Assembly: GCF_001277255.1 (NCBI RefSeq)
Contig: NZ_CP012264.1
Coordinates: forward strand, 1,860,001-1,924,000
Direction: 5' to 3'
Length of the DNA stretch: 64,000 nt
DNA from: Cronobacter condimenti 1330
Lineage (GTDB): Bacteria; Pseudomonadota; Gammaproteobacteria; Enterobacterales; Enterobacteriaceae
Below the pieces are notes generated by a model that was given only the letters and a program-made list of their open reading frames with translations, searched no databases and was not told the origin of the DNA. This document shows positions 37,766 to 45,850 of this stretch, one piece after another (position 1 is the stretch's first letter; every line of letters begins with the position of its first letter). Both the position numbers and the translations under genes were made by a program.

Positions 37766-39588
37766 ACGCGATTTTCTTATATCAGGGCGCGCTGACAGCC
37801 TTTGGCGCGGGGCTTGTGCTGTCGCTGCTGACGGCCTGGCACAAACCGTTCAGCGCGCTGACGGCCGGGCTTGGCGGCGCGCTGGGCTCCCTCTGCGCGC
37901 TAATGGCCGGCGCGGCGCTGTTGCTACAAAGCAGCGCCGGGCCGCTCTCTGCCCAGATAGGTCATCTTGATGTGCGTCTGACCGCGTTTAACGCAATCTG
38001 GCTTGCCACACTCGGCCTGCCGGGGTTTTTCATTTGTCTCTTTACGCTTATCGCTCCGCGCGATGGTGAAAGACGCCCCGGCAGCGCGCTCATCAATCTG
38101 CTGCTGGGGGCCGCGACGCTTGCGGTCACCGTGCAGAACCTGGCGGCGCTGGTAGCCATGGCAGAAATTATGGCGCTTGCCGCGGTATTTATGACCGGCG
38201 ACAGCGCGAGCGGCAAGCTGGTTTTCGCGCTGGGACGCCTTGGGACGTTACTGCTGGCGCTCGCTTGCTGGCTACTCTGGAGGCAGTACGGCACGCTCGA
38301 TATTCTGGCGTTAAGTTCGCTTACCGCGACGGCGCCCTTCGGCGCAGGCGTCTGGCTATTGGGACTCGTCGGGTTTGGGCTGCTGGCCGGTATCGTGCCG
38401 CTGCATGGCGGCGTGGTACAGGCCCATGCGCAAGCCCCGGCACCCGCGGCGGCGCTCTTTTCCGCCGTGGTGTTAAAGGTCGGGCTGTATGGCATCCTGG
38501 TCGTGTCGCTAATGAACGCGGCGCTGCCGCTCTGGTGCGGCGTACTGGTTCTGCTGCTCGGCATGCTGACCGCCTTTATCGGCGGGTTGTATGCGCTGAT
38601 GGAGCACAATATCAATCGGCTTCTCGCCTACCATACGCTTGAGAACATCGGGATTATCCTGCTGGGTCTCGGTGCCGGGCTTGCGGGCATTTCCCTTGGC
38701 GAACCCGCGCTGGTGGCGCTTGGTCTTGTCGGCGGGCTTTATCATCTCTTTAACCACAGCCTCTTTAAAACCACGCTGTTTCTCGGGGCGGGCGCCGTGT
38801 TTCATCGCACCGGGCACCGTGATATCGAAAAACTCGGCGGTATGGGCAAAAAAATGCCGCTGGTGTCGCTCGCCATGCTGGTGGGCTTGATGGCAATGGC
38901 GGCGTTGCCGCCGCTCAACGGCTTTGCTGGTGAGTGGGTCATTTATCAGGCCTTCTTTAACCTCGGCGCGCAGCCGCTCTTTATCGCCCGTCTGTTCGGG
39001 CCGCTCCTGGCGGTGGGGCTTGCGATAACCGGCGCGCTGGCGGTGATGTGTATGGCGAAAGTGTATGGCGTGACGTTCCTCGGCGCGCCGCGCACGGCGC
39101 AGGCGGAACAAGCCGCCGACGCGCCGTGGCTGATGCGTCTGTGTGTGGCGTTGCCAGCGCTGTGCTGTCTTGTGGGCGGGATTGGCGCGCCGTGGCTGTT
39201 GCCGCTGGTGGGCCGCGCTGTGCCGCTGCCGCTGACGACCGCAGGGACCACTGTGTCACAGCCTGCTGTCGCGCTGCTGCTGGTGGGCTCGTTGCTGTTG
39301 CCGTTCCTGCTGATGATGTTTTTTAAAGGCGATCGTCTGCCGACACGCACGCGCGGCAGCGCCTGGGTGTGCGGTTACGACCATGAGCCGGCGATGGTTA
39401 TCACCGCACACGGTTTTGCGCGCCCCGTTAAGGCCGCGTTTGCACCGCTGATTACGCTTCGCAAAACCCTTAATCCGGCGCGCTGGCTGCCGGGCTGGCA
39501 GAGCGCCTCTCTGCCCGCGCTATGTCGCCGGCTGGCTGTGGTCGAACTGGCCGTGCTGCTGGTGGTTGTGATTTCCCGGGGAGTCTGA
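37762..39588 (+). CDS. hycC: HycC, membrane subunit of FHL (NuoL-like)
   Basis: The product is 608 residues with many membrane helices and the antiporter-like core seen in NuoL/MrpA-type subunits (for example H-G-G-V-V-Q-A-H-A and the F-N-H-S-L-F-K segment). It anchors the peripheral arm to the inner membrane and could couple electron flow to ion movement. Length matches E. coli HycC. Confidence 0.96.
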   Translation: MNAIFLYQGALTAFGAGLVLSLLTAWHKPFSALTAGLGGALGSLCALMAGAALLLQSSAGPLSAQIGHLDVRLTAFNAIWLATLGLPGFFICLFTLIAPRDGERRPGSALINLLLGAATLAVTVQNLAALVAMAEIMALAAVFMTGDSASGKLVFALGRLGTLLLALACWLLWRQYGTLDILALSSLTATAPFGAGVWLLGLVGFGLLAGIVPLHGGVVQAHAQAPAPAAALFSAVVLKVGLYGILVVSLMNAALPLWCGVLVLLLGMLTAFIGGLYALMEHNINRLLAYHTLENIGIILLGLGAGLAGISLGEPALVALGLVGGLYHLFNHSLFKTTLFLGAGAVFHRTGHRDIEKLGGMGKKMPLVSLAMLVGLMAMAALPPLNGFAGEWVIYQAFFNLGAQPLFIARLFGPLLAVGLAITGALAVMCMAKVYGVTFLGAPRTAQAEQAADAPWLMRLCVALPALCCLVGGIGAPWLLPLVGRAVPLPLTTAGTTVSQPAVALLLVGSLLLPFLLMMFFKGDRLPTRTRGSAWVCGYDHEPAMVITAHGFARPVKAAFAPLITLRKTLNPARWLPGWQSASLPALCRRLAVVELAVLLVVVISRGV

Positions 39589-39589
39589 C

Positions 39590-40516
39590 ATGCAACATTT
39601 CCTTTTTTCTCTCATCCAGGCGCTGGTGCTCTTTGCATGCGCGCCGCTGCTTGCCGGCGTGACCCGCGTTGCGCGCGCGCGCCTGCATAACCGCCGTGGG
39701 CCAGGCGTACTGCAGGAGTATCGCGATCTGATTAAGCTGCTGGGCCGCCAGAGCGTGGCGCCTGCGGCATCCGGCTGGGTGTTTCGCTTCACGCCGTTTG
39801 CCATGGTAGCGGTGATGCTGACCATCGCCGCCGCACTGCCGGTAGTGACTGTGCACTCGCCGCTGCCGGGCGCGGGCGATCTCATCACGCTTATTTATCT
39901 CTTTGCTATCGCGCGCTTCTTCTTCGCCATCGCCGGGCTTGATACCGGCAGCCCGTTTACGGCGATAGGGGCAAGCCGCGAGGCGATGCTTGGTGTGCTG
40001 GTGGAGCCAATTTTACTGCTCGGCCTGTGGGTTGCGGCGACGGTCGCTGGCTCAACCCACATCAGCAATATCGCCGCGACGGTCTATCACTGGCCGGTCG
40101 CGCAGAGCCTCACGCTTCTCCTTGCCCTGGCCGCCTGCGCGTTCGCCACCTTTATTGAAATGGGCAAATTGCCCTTCGATCTGGCCGAAGCGGAACAGGA
40201 ATTGCAGGAAGGCCCGCTGTCGGAGTATAGCGGCGCGGGTTTTGCGCTCCTGAAATGGGGCGTCAGCCTCAAGCAACTGGTGGTGTTGCAGATGTTTGTC
40301 GGCGTGTTTTTGCCGTGGGGCCAGATGATGACGTTCAGTGCAGGCGGCGCGCTGCTCGCGCTGGTGCTGGCCGTCGTAAAACTGCTCGCGGGCGTGCTGA
40401 TTATCGCGCTTTTTGAAAACAGCATGGCGCGTCTGCGGTTTTCCGCGGTGTCGCGCGTCACCTGGGCCGGTTTCGGCTTTGCCTTTTTAGCTTTCGTCTC
40501 CTTGCTGGCGGCGTGA
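39590..40516 (+). CDS. hycD: HycD, membrane subunit of FHL (NuoH-like)
   Basis: The product is 308 residues and belongs to the complex I subunit 1 family. It shows R-R-G-P-G-V-L-Q-E-Y-R-D in the first cytoplasmic loop and the acidic L-P-F-D-L-A-E-A-E-Q-E-L segment. It links the hydrogenase arm to HycC in the inner membrane. Confidence 0.96.
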   Translation: MQHFLFSLIQALVLFACAPLLAGVTRVARARLHNRRGPGVLQEYRDLIKLLGRQSVAPAASGWVFRFTPFAMVAVMLTIAAALPVVTVHSPLPGAGDLITLIYLFAIARFFFAIAGLDTGSPFTAIGASREAMLGVLVEPILLLGLWVAATVAGSTHISNIAATVYHWPVAQSLTLLLALAACAFATFIEMGKLPFDLAEAEQELQEGPLSEYSGAGFALLKWGVSLKQLVVLQMFVGVFLPWGQMMTFSAGGALLALVLAVVKLLAGVLIIALFENSMARLRFSAVSRVTWAGFGFAFLAFVSLLAA

Positions 40517-40532
40517 TGAAGAGAACTCAATG

Positions 40533-42242
40533 ATGTCTGAAGAAAAAACAGGGCAACACTATCTGCGCGCGCTGCATGAAGCGTTTCCGGGCGTGGTGCT
40601 CGATGAAGCCTGGCAGACCCGCGATCAGCTTACCGTCACGGTGAAAATTAACTATCTGCCGGAAGTGGTGGAATTTCTGTACTACCAGCAAGGGGGCTGG
40701 CTGTCGGTGCTGTTTGGCAATGACGAGCGCAAACTCTGCGGGCGCTTTGCGGTCTATTACGTGCTGTCGATGGAGCAGGGCGTTAAATGCTGGATAACCG
40801 TACGGGTGGAGGTGGATGCCGCGAAACCAGAGTTTCCGTCCGTTACGCCGCGCGTACCGGCTGCCGTCTGGGGCGAGCGCGAAGTGCGCGACATGTACGG
40901 CCTGATCCCGGTCGGTTTGCCTGATGAGCGCCGACTGGTGCTGCCGGACGACTGGCCGGATGATCTTTATCCGCTGCGTAAAGACAGCATGGATTATCGC
41001 CAGCGCCCGGCGCCTACCAGCGATAAAGAAACATATGAATTCATCAATGAGCTGGGTGATGCCAAAAACAACGTGGTGCCTATCGGCCCGCTGCATGTGA
41101 CGTCCGATGAGCCGGGCCATTTCCGGTTATTTGTCGATGGCGAAAACATTATCGATGCAGACTACCGGCTCTTTTACGTGCATCGCGGCATGGAAAAACT
41201 CGCCGAAACCCGAATGGGCTACAACGAAGTGACGTTTCTCTCGGATCGCGTCTGCGGCATCTGTGGGTTTGCCCACAGCACGGCGTATACCACGTCCGTA
41301 GAAAATGCGATGGGCATTCAGGTGCCCGAACGCGCCCAGGCCATTCGCGCCATTCTGCTGGAGGTGGAGCGGTTGCACAGTCATCTGCTGAACCTCGGCC
41401 TGGCCTGCCATTTCGTCGGGTTCGACTCCGGCTTTATGCAGTTTTTCCGGGTTCGCGAAACCTCCATGAAGATGGCCGAGATCCTGACCGGCGCGCGTAA
41501 AACTTACGGCATGAACCTGATTGGCGGCATCCGCCGCGATCTGCTGAAAGACGATATGGTCCAGACCCGTTTGCTTGCCCAGCAGATGCGCCGCGAAGTG
41601 CAGGATCTGGTAAGTATTCTGCTCAGCACGCCCAATATCGAACAGCGTACCGCCGGGATTGGCCGACTCGACCCGCAAATCGCCCGCGATTTCAGTAACG
41701 TCGGACCGATGGTGCGCGCAAGTGGCCACGCTCGCGACACCCGCGCCGATCACCCATTCGTGGGTTATGGCCTGCTGCCGATGGAGGTGCACAGCGAGCA
41801 GGGCTGCGATGTGATTTCCCGCCTGAAGGTGCGTATCAACGAGGTGTTTACCGCGCTCAACATGATCGATTTCGGGCTCGACAATCTCCCCGGTGGGCCA
41901 CTGCTGGTGGAGGGGTTCACCTATATTCCGAATCGCTTCGCGCTTGGCTTCTCTGAGGCGCCCCGCGGTGACGATATTCACTGGAGCATGACCGGCGACA
42001 ACCAGAAGCTTTACCGCTGGCGCTGCCGCGCCGCGACCTACGCCAACTGGCCGACGCTGCGCTATATGCTGCGGGGCAATACGGTTTCTGACGCGCCGCT
42101 GATTATCGGCAGCCTTGACCCGTGCTACTCCTGCACCGATCGCATGACGGTGGTGGATGTCCGCAAGAAGAAAAGCAAAGTGGTGCCGTACAAGGAACTG
42201 GAGCGCTACAGCATTGAGCGCACCAACTCGCCGCTGAAATAG
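40533..42242 (+). CDS. hycE: HycE, large [NiFe] subunit of hydrogenase 3
   Basis: The product is 569 residues from the ATG at 40533; a second ATG lies at 40530. An N-terminal NuoC-like domain (about 1-170) is fused to a NuoD/[NiFe] large-subunit domain. Nickel ligands are the R-V-C-G-I-C-G-F and D-P-C-Y-S-C motifs. After D-P-C-Y-S-C-T-D-R comes a 32-residue C-terminal extension starting M-T-V-V-D-V, the peptide removed by HycI after nickel insertion. It produces H2 from protons and electrons delivered by HycB, HycF and HycG. Confidence 0.97.
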   Translation: MSEEKTGQHYLRALHEAFPGVVLDEAWQTRDQLTVTVKINYLPEVVEFLYYQQGGWLSVLFGNDERKLCGRFAVYYVLSMEQGVKCWITVRVEVDAAKPEFPSVTPRVPAAVWGEREVRDMYGLIPVGLPDERRLVLPDDWPDDLYPLRKDSMDYRQRPAPTSDKETYEFINELGDAKNNVVPIGPLHVTSDEPGHFRLFVDGENIIDADYRLFYVHRGMEKLAETRMGYNEVTFLSDRVCGICGFAHSTAYTTSVENAMGIQVPERAQAIRAILLEVERLHSHLLNLGLACHFVGFDSGFMQFFRVRETSMKMAEILTGARKTYGMNLIGGIRRDLLKDDMVQTRLLAQQMRREVQDLVSILLSTPNIEQRTAGIGRLDPQIARDFSNVGPMVRASGHARDTRADHPFVGYGLLPMEVHSEQGCDVISRLKVRINEVFTALNMIDFGLDNLPGGPLLVEGFTYIPNRFALGFSEAPRGDDIHWSMTGDNQKLYRWRCRAATYANWPTLRYMLRGNTVSDAPLIIGSLDPCYSCTDRMTVVDVRKKKSKVVPYKELERYSIERTNSPLK

Positions 42243-42360
42243 GCGGCGCGGTTCTGGTATCCCTCACCCTGGCCCTTTTCCCACAGGGGACGGGGCAGGT
42301 TAGCACAGCGCGGGTAAGCGCAGCACCACCCGCGCTGAAATCGTCGCCCAGGCGACAGGA
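42243..42360. repeat. Palindromic element between hycE and hycF
   Basis: The gap is 118 bp where E. coli has only a few bases. It holds a 9-bp stem AGCGCGGGT/ACCCGCGCT with a 12-base loop (42307-42336), and a second partly self-complementary stretch of CCCTCACCC...AGGGGACGGGG type (42261-42296). A similar palindrome occurs at 30481-30505, so this looks like a REP-like insertion inside the operon. Confidence 0.65.
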
Positions 42361-42909
42361 GTGAACATGTTTACGTTTATCAAAAAAGCACTCAAAACCG
42401 GCGTCACGACGCAGTCTTATCCGCTGGAGCCGATGCCGGTCGATAAAAATTTTCGCGGTAAACCGCAGCATAATCCACAGCAGTGCATCGGCTGCGCGGC
42501 GTGTGTGAACGCCTGCCCGTCGAACGCGTTGACGGTTGACACCGATCTTGAGCATGACCGTCTTAACTGGCAGTTCAATCTCGGACGCTGCATCTTCTGC
42601 GGTCGCTGTGAAGAGGTCTGCCCGACAGCGGCTATTCTTCTGACGCCGGAGTACGAACTGGCCGTCTGGCGCAAAGAGGATTTTCTCCAGCAGGCAAGCT
42701 TTGCGCTCTGCCGCTGCCGCGTCTGCCAGCAGCCGTTCGCGGTGCAAAAAGAGGTGGATTACGCCATCGCTCTGCTGGCACACAACGGCGACGAACGGGC
42801 AGAACGCCACCGCGCCAGCTTTGAAACCTGTCCTGACTGCAAACGTCAGCAGGGGCTGGCACCTTCAGAACTTATCGATCTGACCCGCGAAATGAAGGAG
42901 GCGGTGTGA
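42361..42909 (+). CDS. hycF: HycF, ferredoxin-like subunit of FHL
   Basis: The product is 182 residues and belongs to the NuoI type, with two 4Fe-4S motifs (C-I-G-C-A-A-C-V-N-A-C and C-I-F-C-G-R-C-E-E-V-C) and extra cysteine pairs near the C-terminus (C-R-C-R-V-C, C-P-D-C). It links HycB to HycG. It overlaps hycG by 4 bp. Confidence 0.96.
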   Translation: MNMFTFIKKALKTGVTTQSYPLEPMPVDKNFRGKPQHNPQQCIGCAACVNACPSNALTVDTDLEHDRLNWQFNLGRCIFCGRCEEVCPTAAILLTPEYELAVWRKEDFLQQASFALCRCRVCQQPFAVQKEVDYAIALLAHNGDERAERHRASFETCPDCKRQQGLAPSELIDLTREMKEAV

Positions 42910-43673
42910 TGAACCTGCTCGGCCCACGCGACAGCAACAATATTCCGGTGCCCGTAACGGTGGAAGAATCCATCGCGCGCATGAAAACGTCGCTGCTTAA
43001 AAACATCAAACGCTCCGCGTATGTCTACCGCGTCGACTGCGGCGGCTGCAACGGGTGCGAAATTGAAATCTTCGCCACGCTCTCGCCGCTTTTTGATGCC
43101 GAACGCTTCGGGATCAAAGTCGTCCCCTCGCCGCGCCATGCCGATATTTTGCTCTTTACCGGCGCGGTGACGCGTGCGATGCGCTCGCCTGCGCTGCGTG
43201 CCTGGGAATCCGCACCCGACCCGAAAATCTGCATCTCCTACGGTGCTTGCGGTAACAGCGGCGGCATCTTCCACGACCTTTACTGCGTCTGGGGCGGCAC
43301 CGACAAAATCGTGCCGGTGGATGTCTATATTCCCGGCTGCCCGCCGACGCCTGCCGCCACCCTTTACGGCTTCGCCATGGCGCTTGGGCTGCTTGAGCAG
43401 AAAATCCACGCGCGTGCGCCAGGCGAGCAGGACAACCAGCCCGCAGAGATCCTGCACCCGGACATGGTGCAGCCGCTGCGTGTGCGCGTCGACCGCGCCG
43501 CACGCCGCCTCGCCGGGTATCGTTATGGCCGCCAGATTGCCGATGACTATATGCGCCACCTGACGCTTGGCAACGACAGCCTGGCGGGCTGGCTGTCACA
43601 GGAAAATGACCCGCGCCTGAACGAAATCGTCGCCCGTCTCGACGAGGTGGTGGCCCAGGAGCGCATAGGATGA
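42906..43673 (+). CDS. hycG: HycG, small subunit of hydrogenase 3
   Basis: The product is 255 residues, as in E. coli. It belongs to the NuoB/[NiFe] small-subunit type, with D-C-G-G-C-N-G-C-E near residue 41 and G-A-C-G-N-S-G-G and P-G-C-P-P-T-P downstream, binding the proximal 4Fe-4S cluster next to HycE. The start is GTG 42906 or ATG 42909; the AAGGAGG site favours either within 3 bp. Confidence 0.96.
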   Translation: MMNLLGPRDSNNIPVPVTVEESIARMKTSLLKNIKRSAYVYRVDCGGCNGCEIEIFATLSPLFDAERFGIKVVPSPRHADILLFTGAVTRAMRSPALRAWESAPDPKICISYGACGNSGGIFHDLYCVWGGTDKIVPVDVYIPGCPPTPAATLYGFAMALGLLEQKIHARAPGEQDNQPAEILHPDMVQPLRVRVDRAARRLAGYRYGRQIADDYMRHLTLGNDSLAGWLSQENDPRLNEIVARLDEVVAQERIG

Positions 43674-44077
43674 GCGAAACCGTCGTGTTCAGCCGCCTGT
43701 CACGTAAATTCGTTGATGAAAACGAGGCCACGCCGCCGCAGGCGCAGCAGGTCATTTACTACAGCCTTGCAATAGGCCATCACCTGGGCGTGATTGATTG
43801 CCTCAAGGCGTCCCTCGTCTGTCCGTTTGACGACTATCAGGCGTGGATTGCAACGCTCGCCCCCGGCGAGGCGCAGCGCAAAATGCTGGGCGTGCCACGC
43901 TACGGTGAGATCGTTATCGACCAAAACCACGTCTCGCTGCTGGCGCGGGCGTTTGACGAGGCGCTGGCGCGCCAGAGTGAGCAACAACAGGCGTGGAGTC
44001 GCGAGCTGCTGGGGCTGCTGCAGGCTATCCAGCGTGAACCGGCGGTGTATGTGATGGTAAGGAGAGATCGTGACTGA
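43670..44077 (+). CDS. hycH: HycH, FHL maturation protein
   Basis: The product is 135 residues and homologous to E. coli HycH (136), which is needed for maturation of hydrogenase 3 but has no assigned chemistry. It overlaps hycG (ATGA) and hycI (8 bp). Confidence 0.93.
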   Translation: MSETVVFSRLSRKFVDENEATPPQAQQVIYYSLAIGHHLGVIDCLKASLVCPFDDYQAWIATLAPGEAQRKMLGVPRYGEIVIDQNHVSLLARAFDEALARQSEQQQAWSRELLGLLQAIQREPAVYVMVRRDRD

Positions 44078-44543
44078 CGTTTTGTTATGTGTGGGCAACA
44101 GCATGATGGGTGACGACGGCGCGGGACCGCTGCTGGCGGAAAAATTTCGCGCAGCATCACAGGGCGAATGGGTACTGGTTGACGGCGGTAGCGCGCCAGA
44201 AAATGACATCGGTGCTATCCGCGAGTTGCGCCCTGAGCGTTTACTTATCGTTGATGCGACAGATATGGGGCTCAGCCCCGGCGAGATCCGTCTTATCGAC
44301 CCGGACGACATCGCTGACATGTTTATGATGACCACCCACAACATGCCGCTGAATTATCTGGTGGATCAGCTTCGTGATGATACCGGCGAGGTGATTTTTC
44401 TCGGTATTCAGCCCGATATCGTCGGGTTTTATTACCCCATGACCGACGCCGTGAAAACGGCTGTGGATACGGTGTACCAGCGTCTGGCGCACTGGGAGGG
44501 TAATGGCGGCTTTGCGTCGCTCGACGTCGGGGAGAACGCGTAG
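44070..44543 (+). CDS. hycI: HycI, HycE C-terminal processing protease
   Basis: The product is 157 residues and belongs to the nickel-dependent hydrogenase maturation endopeptidase family (G-N-S-M-M-G-D-D-G-A-G, with metal-binding Asp and His residues). It removes the C-terminal peptide of HycE once nickel is in place. The start is GTG. A GGCGGG/CCCGCC hairpin follows the stop. Confidence 0.96.
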   Translation: MTDVLLCVGNSMMGDDGAGPLLAEKFRAASQGEWVLVDGGSAPENDIGAIRELRPERLLIVDATDMGLSPGEIRLIDPDDIADMFMMTTHNMPLNYLVDQLRDDTGEVIFLGIQPDIVGFYYPMTDAVKTAVDTVYQRLAHWEGNGGFASLDVGENA

Positions 44544-44550
44544 TGCTGAT

Positions 44551-44576
44551 GGCGGGTACGGCGTTGCGTGCCCGCC
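44551..44576 (+). terminator. Hairpin after hycI
   Basis: GGCGGGTACG/CGTGCCCGCC with one wobble pair and a 6-base loop, 7 bp past the hycI stop. No T-run. The rest of the 44544-44848 gap shows only a possible -10 (TATACA, 44817-44822) for the next small gene. Confidence 0.5.
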
Positions 44577-44848
44577 TTGCAAACCCGAACCATGAGCGAG
44601 TCGTAAGACGCATAAGCGAAGCCGCAACCCTCTTTTATCATCCACACCTGCCAATATTTTTTTAAAATCACTCTTCCTGCTTATTGCGTCCATTTTCCGC
44701 TCAATTTCCCAATAACATCAATGGCCAGGCCCGGTGGCGCACCCTGCCAGAACTCTCTGAAACCGCCAGTTTTGCGCCAGGAATCTTCTGAATAAAAAAA
44801 GCGCGCTCTGGCTTCGTATACAGTTGATACAAATGGAGGGAGAAACTG

Positions 44849-45070
44849 ATGAACAGACACGATATTTATTCGTTCAAAAACTTTGATTTTCTGGCTTGCA
44901 GTTTTGCCCGTATGAACGGAGAAGGACGCCGTATTGATATCGACGCCGTCACCGGCAATATGAGCGAGGCGCAATCCGCCTGGTTCCGTGAGCGTTACAA
45001 CTACTACCGTAAACAAGGGCTGCAGCAGAGTCTCGTTGCTGTCCAGCGTGAAACGGAGCTGTGCGCGTAA
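44849..45070 (+). CDS. Small conserved-looking protein of unknown function in the FHL island
   Basis: The product is 73 residues, soluble, with one mid-protein Cys and one near the C-terminal end, and an aromatic/basic helix (W-F-R-E-R-Y-N-Y-Y-R-K-Q). A strong ribosome site GGAGGGAG precedes the ATG, and a strong terminator follows 22 bp after the stop, so it is a stand-alone gene. I do not recognise the family. It sits between hycI and the hydN promoter. A longer minus-strand frame (44681-45016) overlaps it and is judged a shadow. Confidence 0.75.
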   Translation: MNRHDIYSFKNFDFLACSFARMNGEGRRIDIDAVTGNMSEAQSAWFRERYNYYRKQGLQQSLVAVQRETELCA

Positions 45071-45092
45071 GTTATTAAACGTATTACCGACG

Positions 45093-45120
45093 AAGCGGGT
45101 TATCAGACCCGCTTTTTTGT
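45093..45120 (+). terminator. Terminator after the 73-residue gene
   Basis: AAGCGGGT-TATCAG-ACCCGCTT followed by TTTT. Confidence 0.92.
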
Positions 45121-45145
45121 TGCCTGAAATCCCGTCACTTTCATC

Positions 45146-45235
45146 GTCATTAATGTCGATGACACCTCAATGCGCTACCCCTGAGAAATAATCCCTTTAA
45201 ATATCAGCATATTAAAATCTGGCACGGATCGTGTA
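45146..45235 (+). promoter_or_regulatory. hydN-fdhF upstream region with degenerate sigma-54 element
   Basis: TGGCACGGATCGTGTA (45220-45235) has a perfect -24 half but GT where -12 needs GC. About 60 bp upstream, GTCATTAATGTCGATGAC (45146-45163) contains inverted GTCAT/ATGAC halves like an FhlA activating site. It is probably the FhlA-dependent hydN promoter, but weaker than the other two. Confidence 0.5.
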
Positions 45236-45271
45236 TTGCAAAGTGGGTTCAACCCACAGCCGGAGATCATG

Positions 45272-45817
45272 ATGAACCGCTTCATCATTGCTGATTCAAG
45301 TAAATGTATTGGATGCCGCACCTGCGAGGTGGCGTGCGTGGTGTCGCACCAGGAAAACCAGGACTGCGCCGCGCTTACCCCGCAAACCTTTCTGCCGCGT
45401 ATTCATGTCGTCAAAGGCGTGAATGTCTCGACCGCAACGATGTGCCGCCAGTGTGAAGACGCGCCTTGCGCCAGCGTCTGCCCGAATGGCGCTATCAGCC
45501 GCGACGGCGATTTCGTTCACGTTCACCAGCAGCGCTGCATCGGCTGCAAAACCTGCGTGGTGGCGTGCCCGTACGGTGCGATGGAAGTCGTGGTGCGCCC
45601 GGTCGTGCGCAACAGCGGCGCCGGGCTTAACGTGCTGGCAGAAAAAGCCGAAGCCAATAAATGCGATCTCTGCCATCACCGCGCTGAAGGCCCGGCCTGC
45701 ATTGACGCATGCCCGACCAACGCCATTGTGTGTATCGATCGCAACCGCCTGGAAGCGCTCAGCGCCGAACGCCGCCGCCGTGCTGCGCTCGATGGCCTCT
45801 CATCCCTGGCTTTTTAA
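45272..45817 (+). CDS. hydN: HydN, ferredoxin-like electron carrier of FHL
   Basis: The product is 181 residues with four 4Fe-4S motifs (C-I-G-C-R-T-C-E-V-A-C, C-R-Q-C, C-I-G-C-K-T-C and C-D-L-C), related to HycB. The start at 45272 (M-N-R-F-I-I-A-D) follows homology and the spacing from GGAG; ATGs at 45236 and 45269 are also in frame. It lies 33 bp before the cysteine-type fdhF, so the two are likely partners in electron transfer; that pairing is inferred from position. Confidence 0.95.
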   Translation: MNRFIIADSSKCIGCRTCEVACVVSHQENQDCAALTPQTFLPRIHVVKGVNVSTATMCRQCEDAPCASVCPNGAISRDGDFVHVHQQRCIGCKTCVVACPYGAMEVVVRPVVRNSGAGLNVLAEKAEANKCDLCHHRAEGPACIDACPTNAIVCIDRNRLEALSAERRRRAALDGLSSLAF

Positions 45818-45850
45818 GCCGCGATTTCACTTTTAACAGGTCTGTTACTG

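Noticed and set aside
44681..45016. 111-residue minus-strand frame
   Set aside because: It overlaps a plus-strand gene with clear start and stop signals and has no ribosome site.
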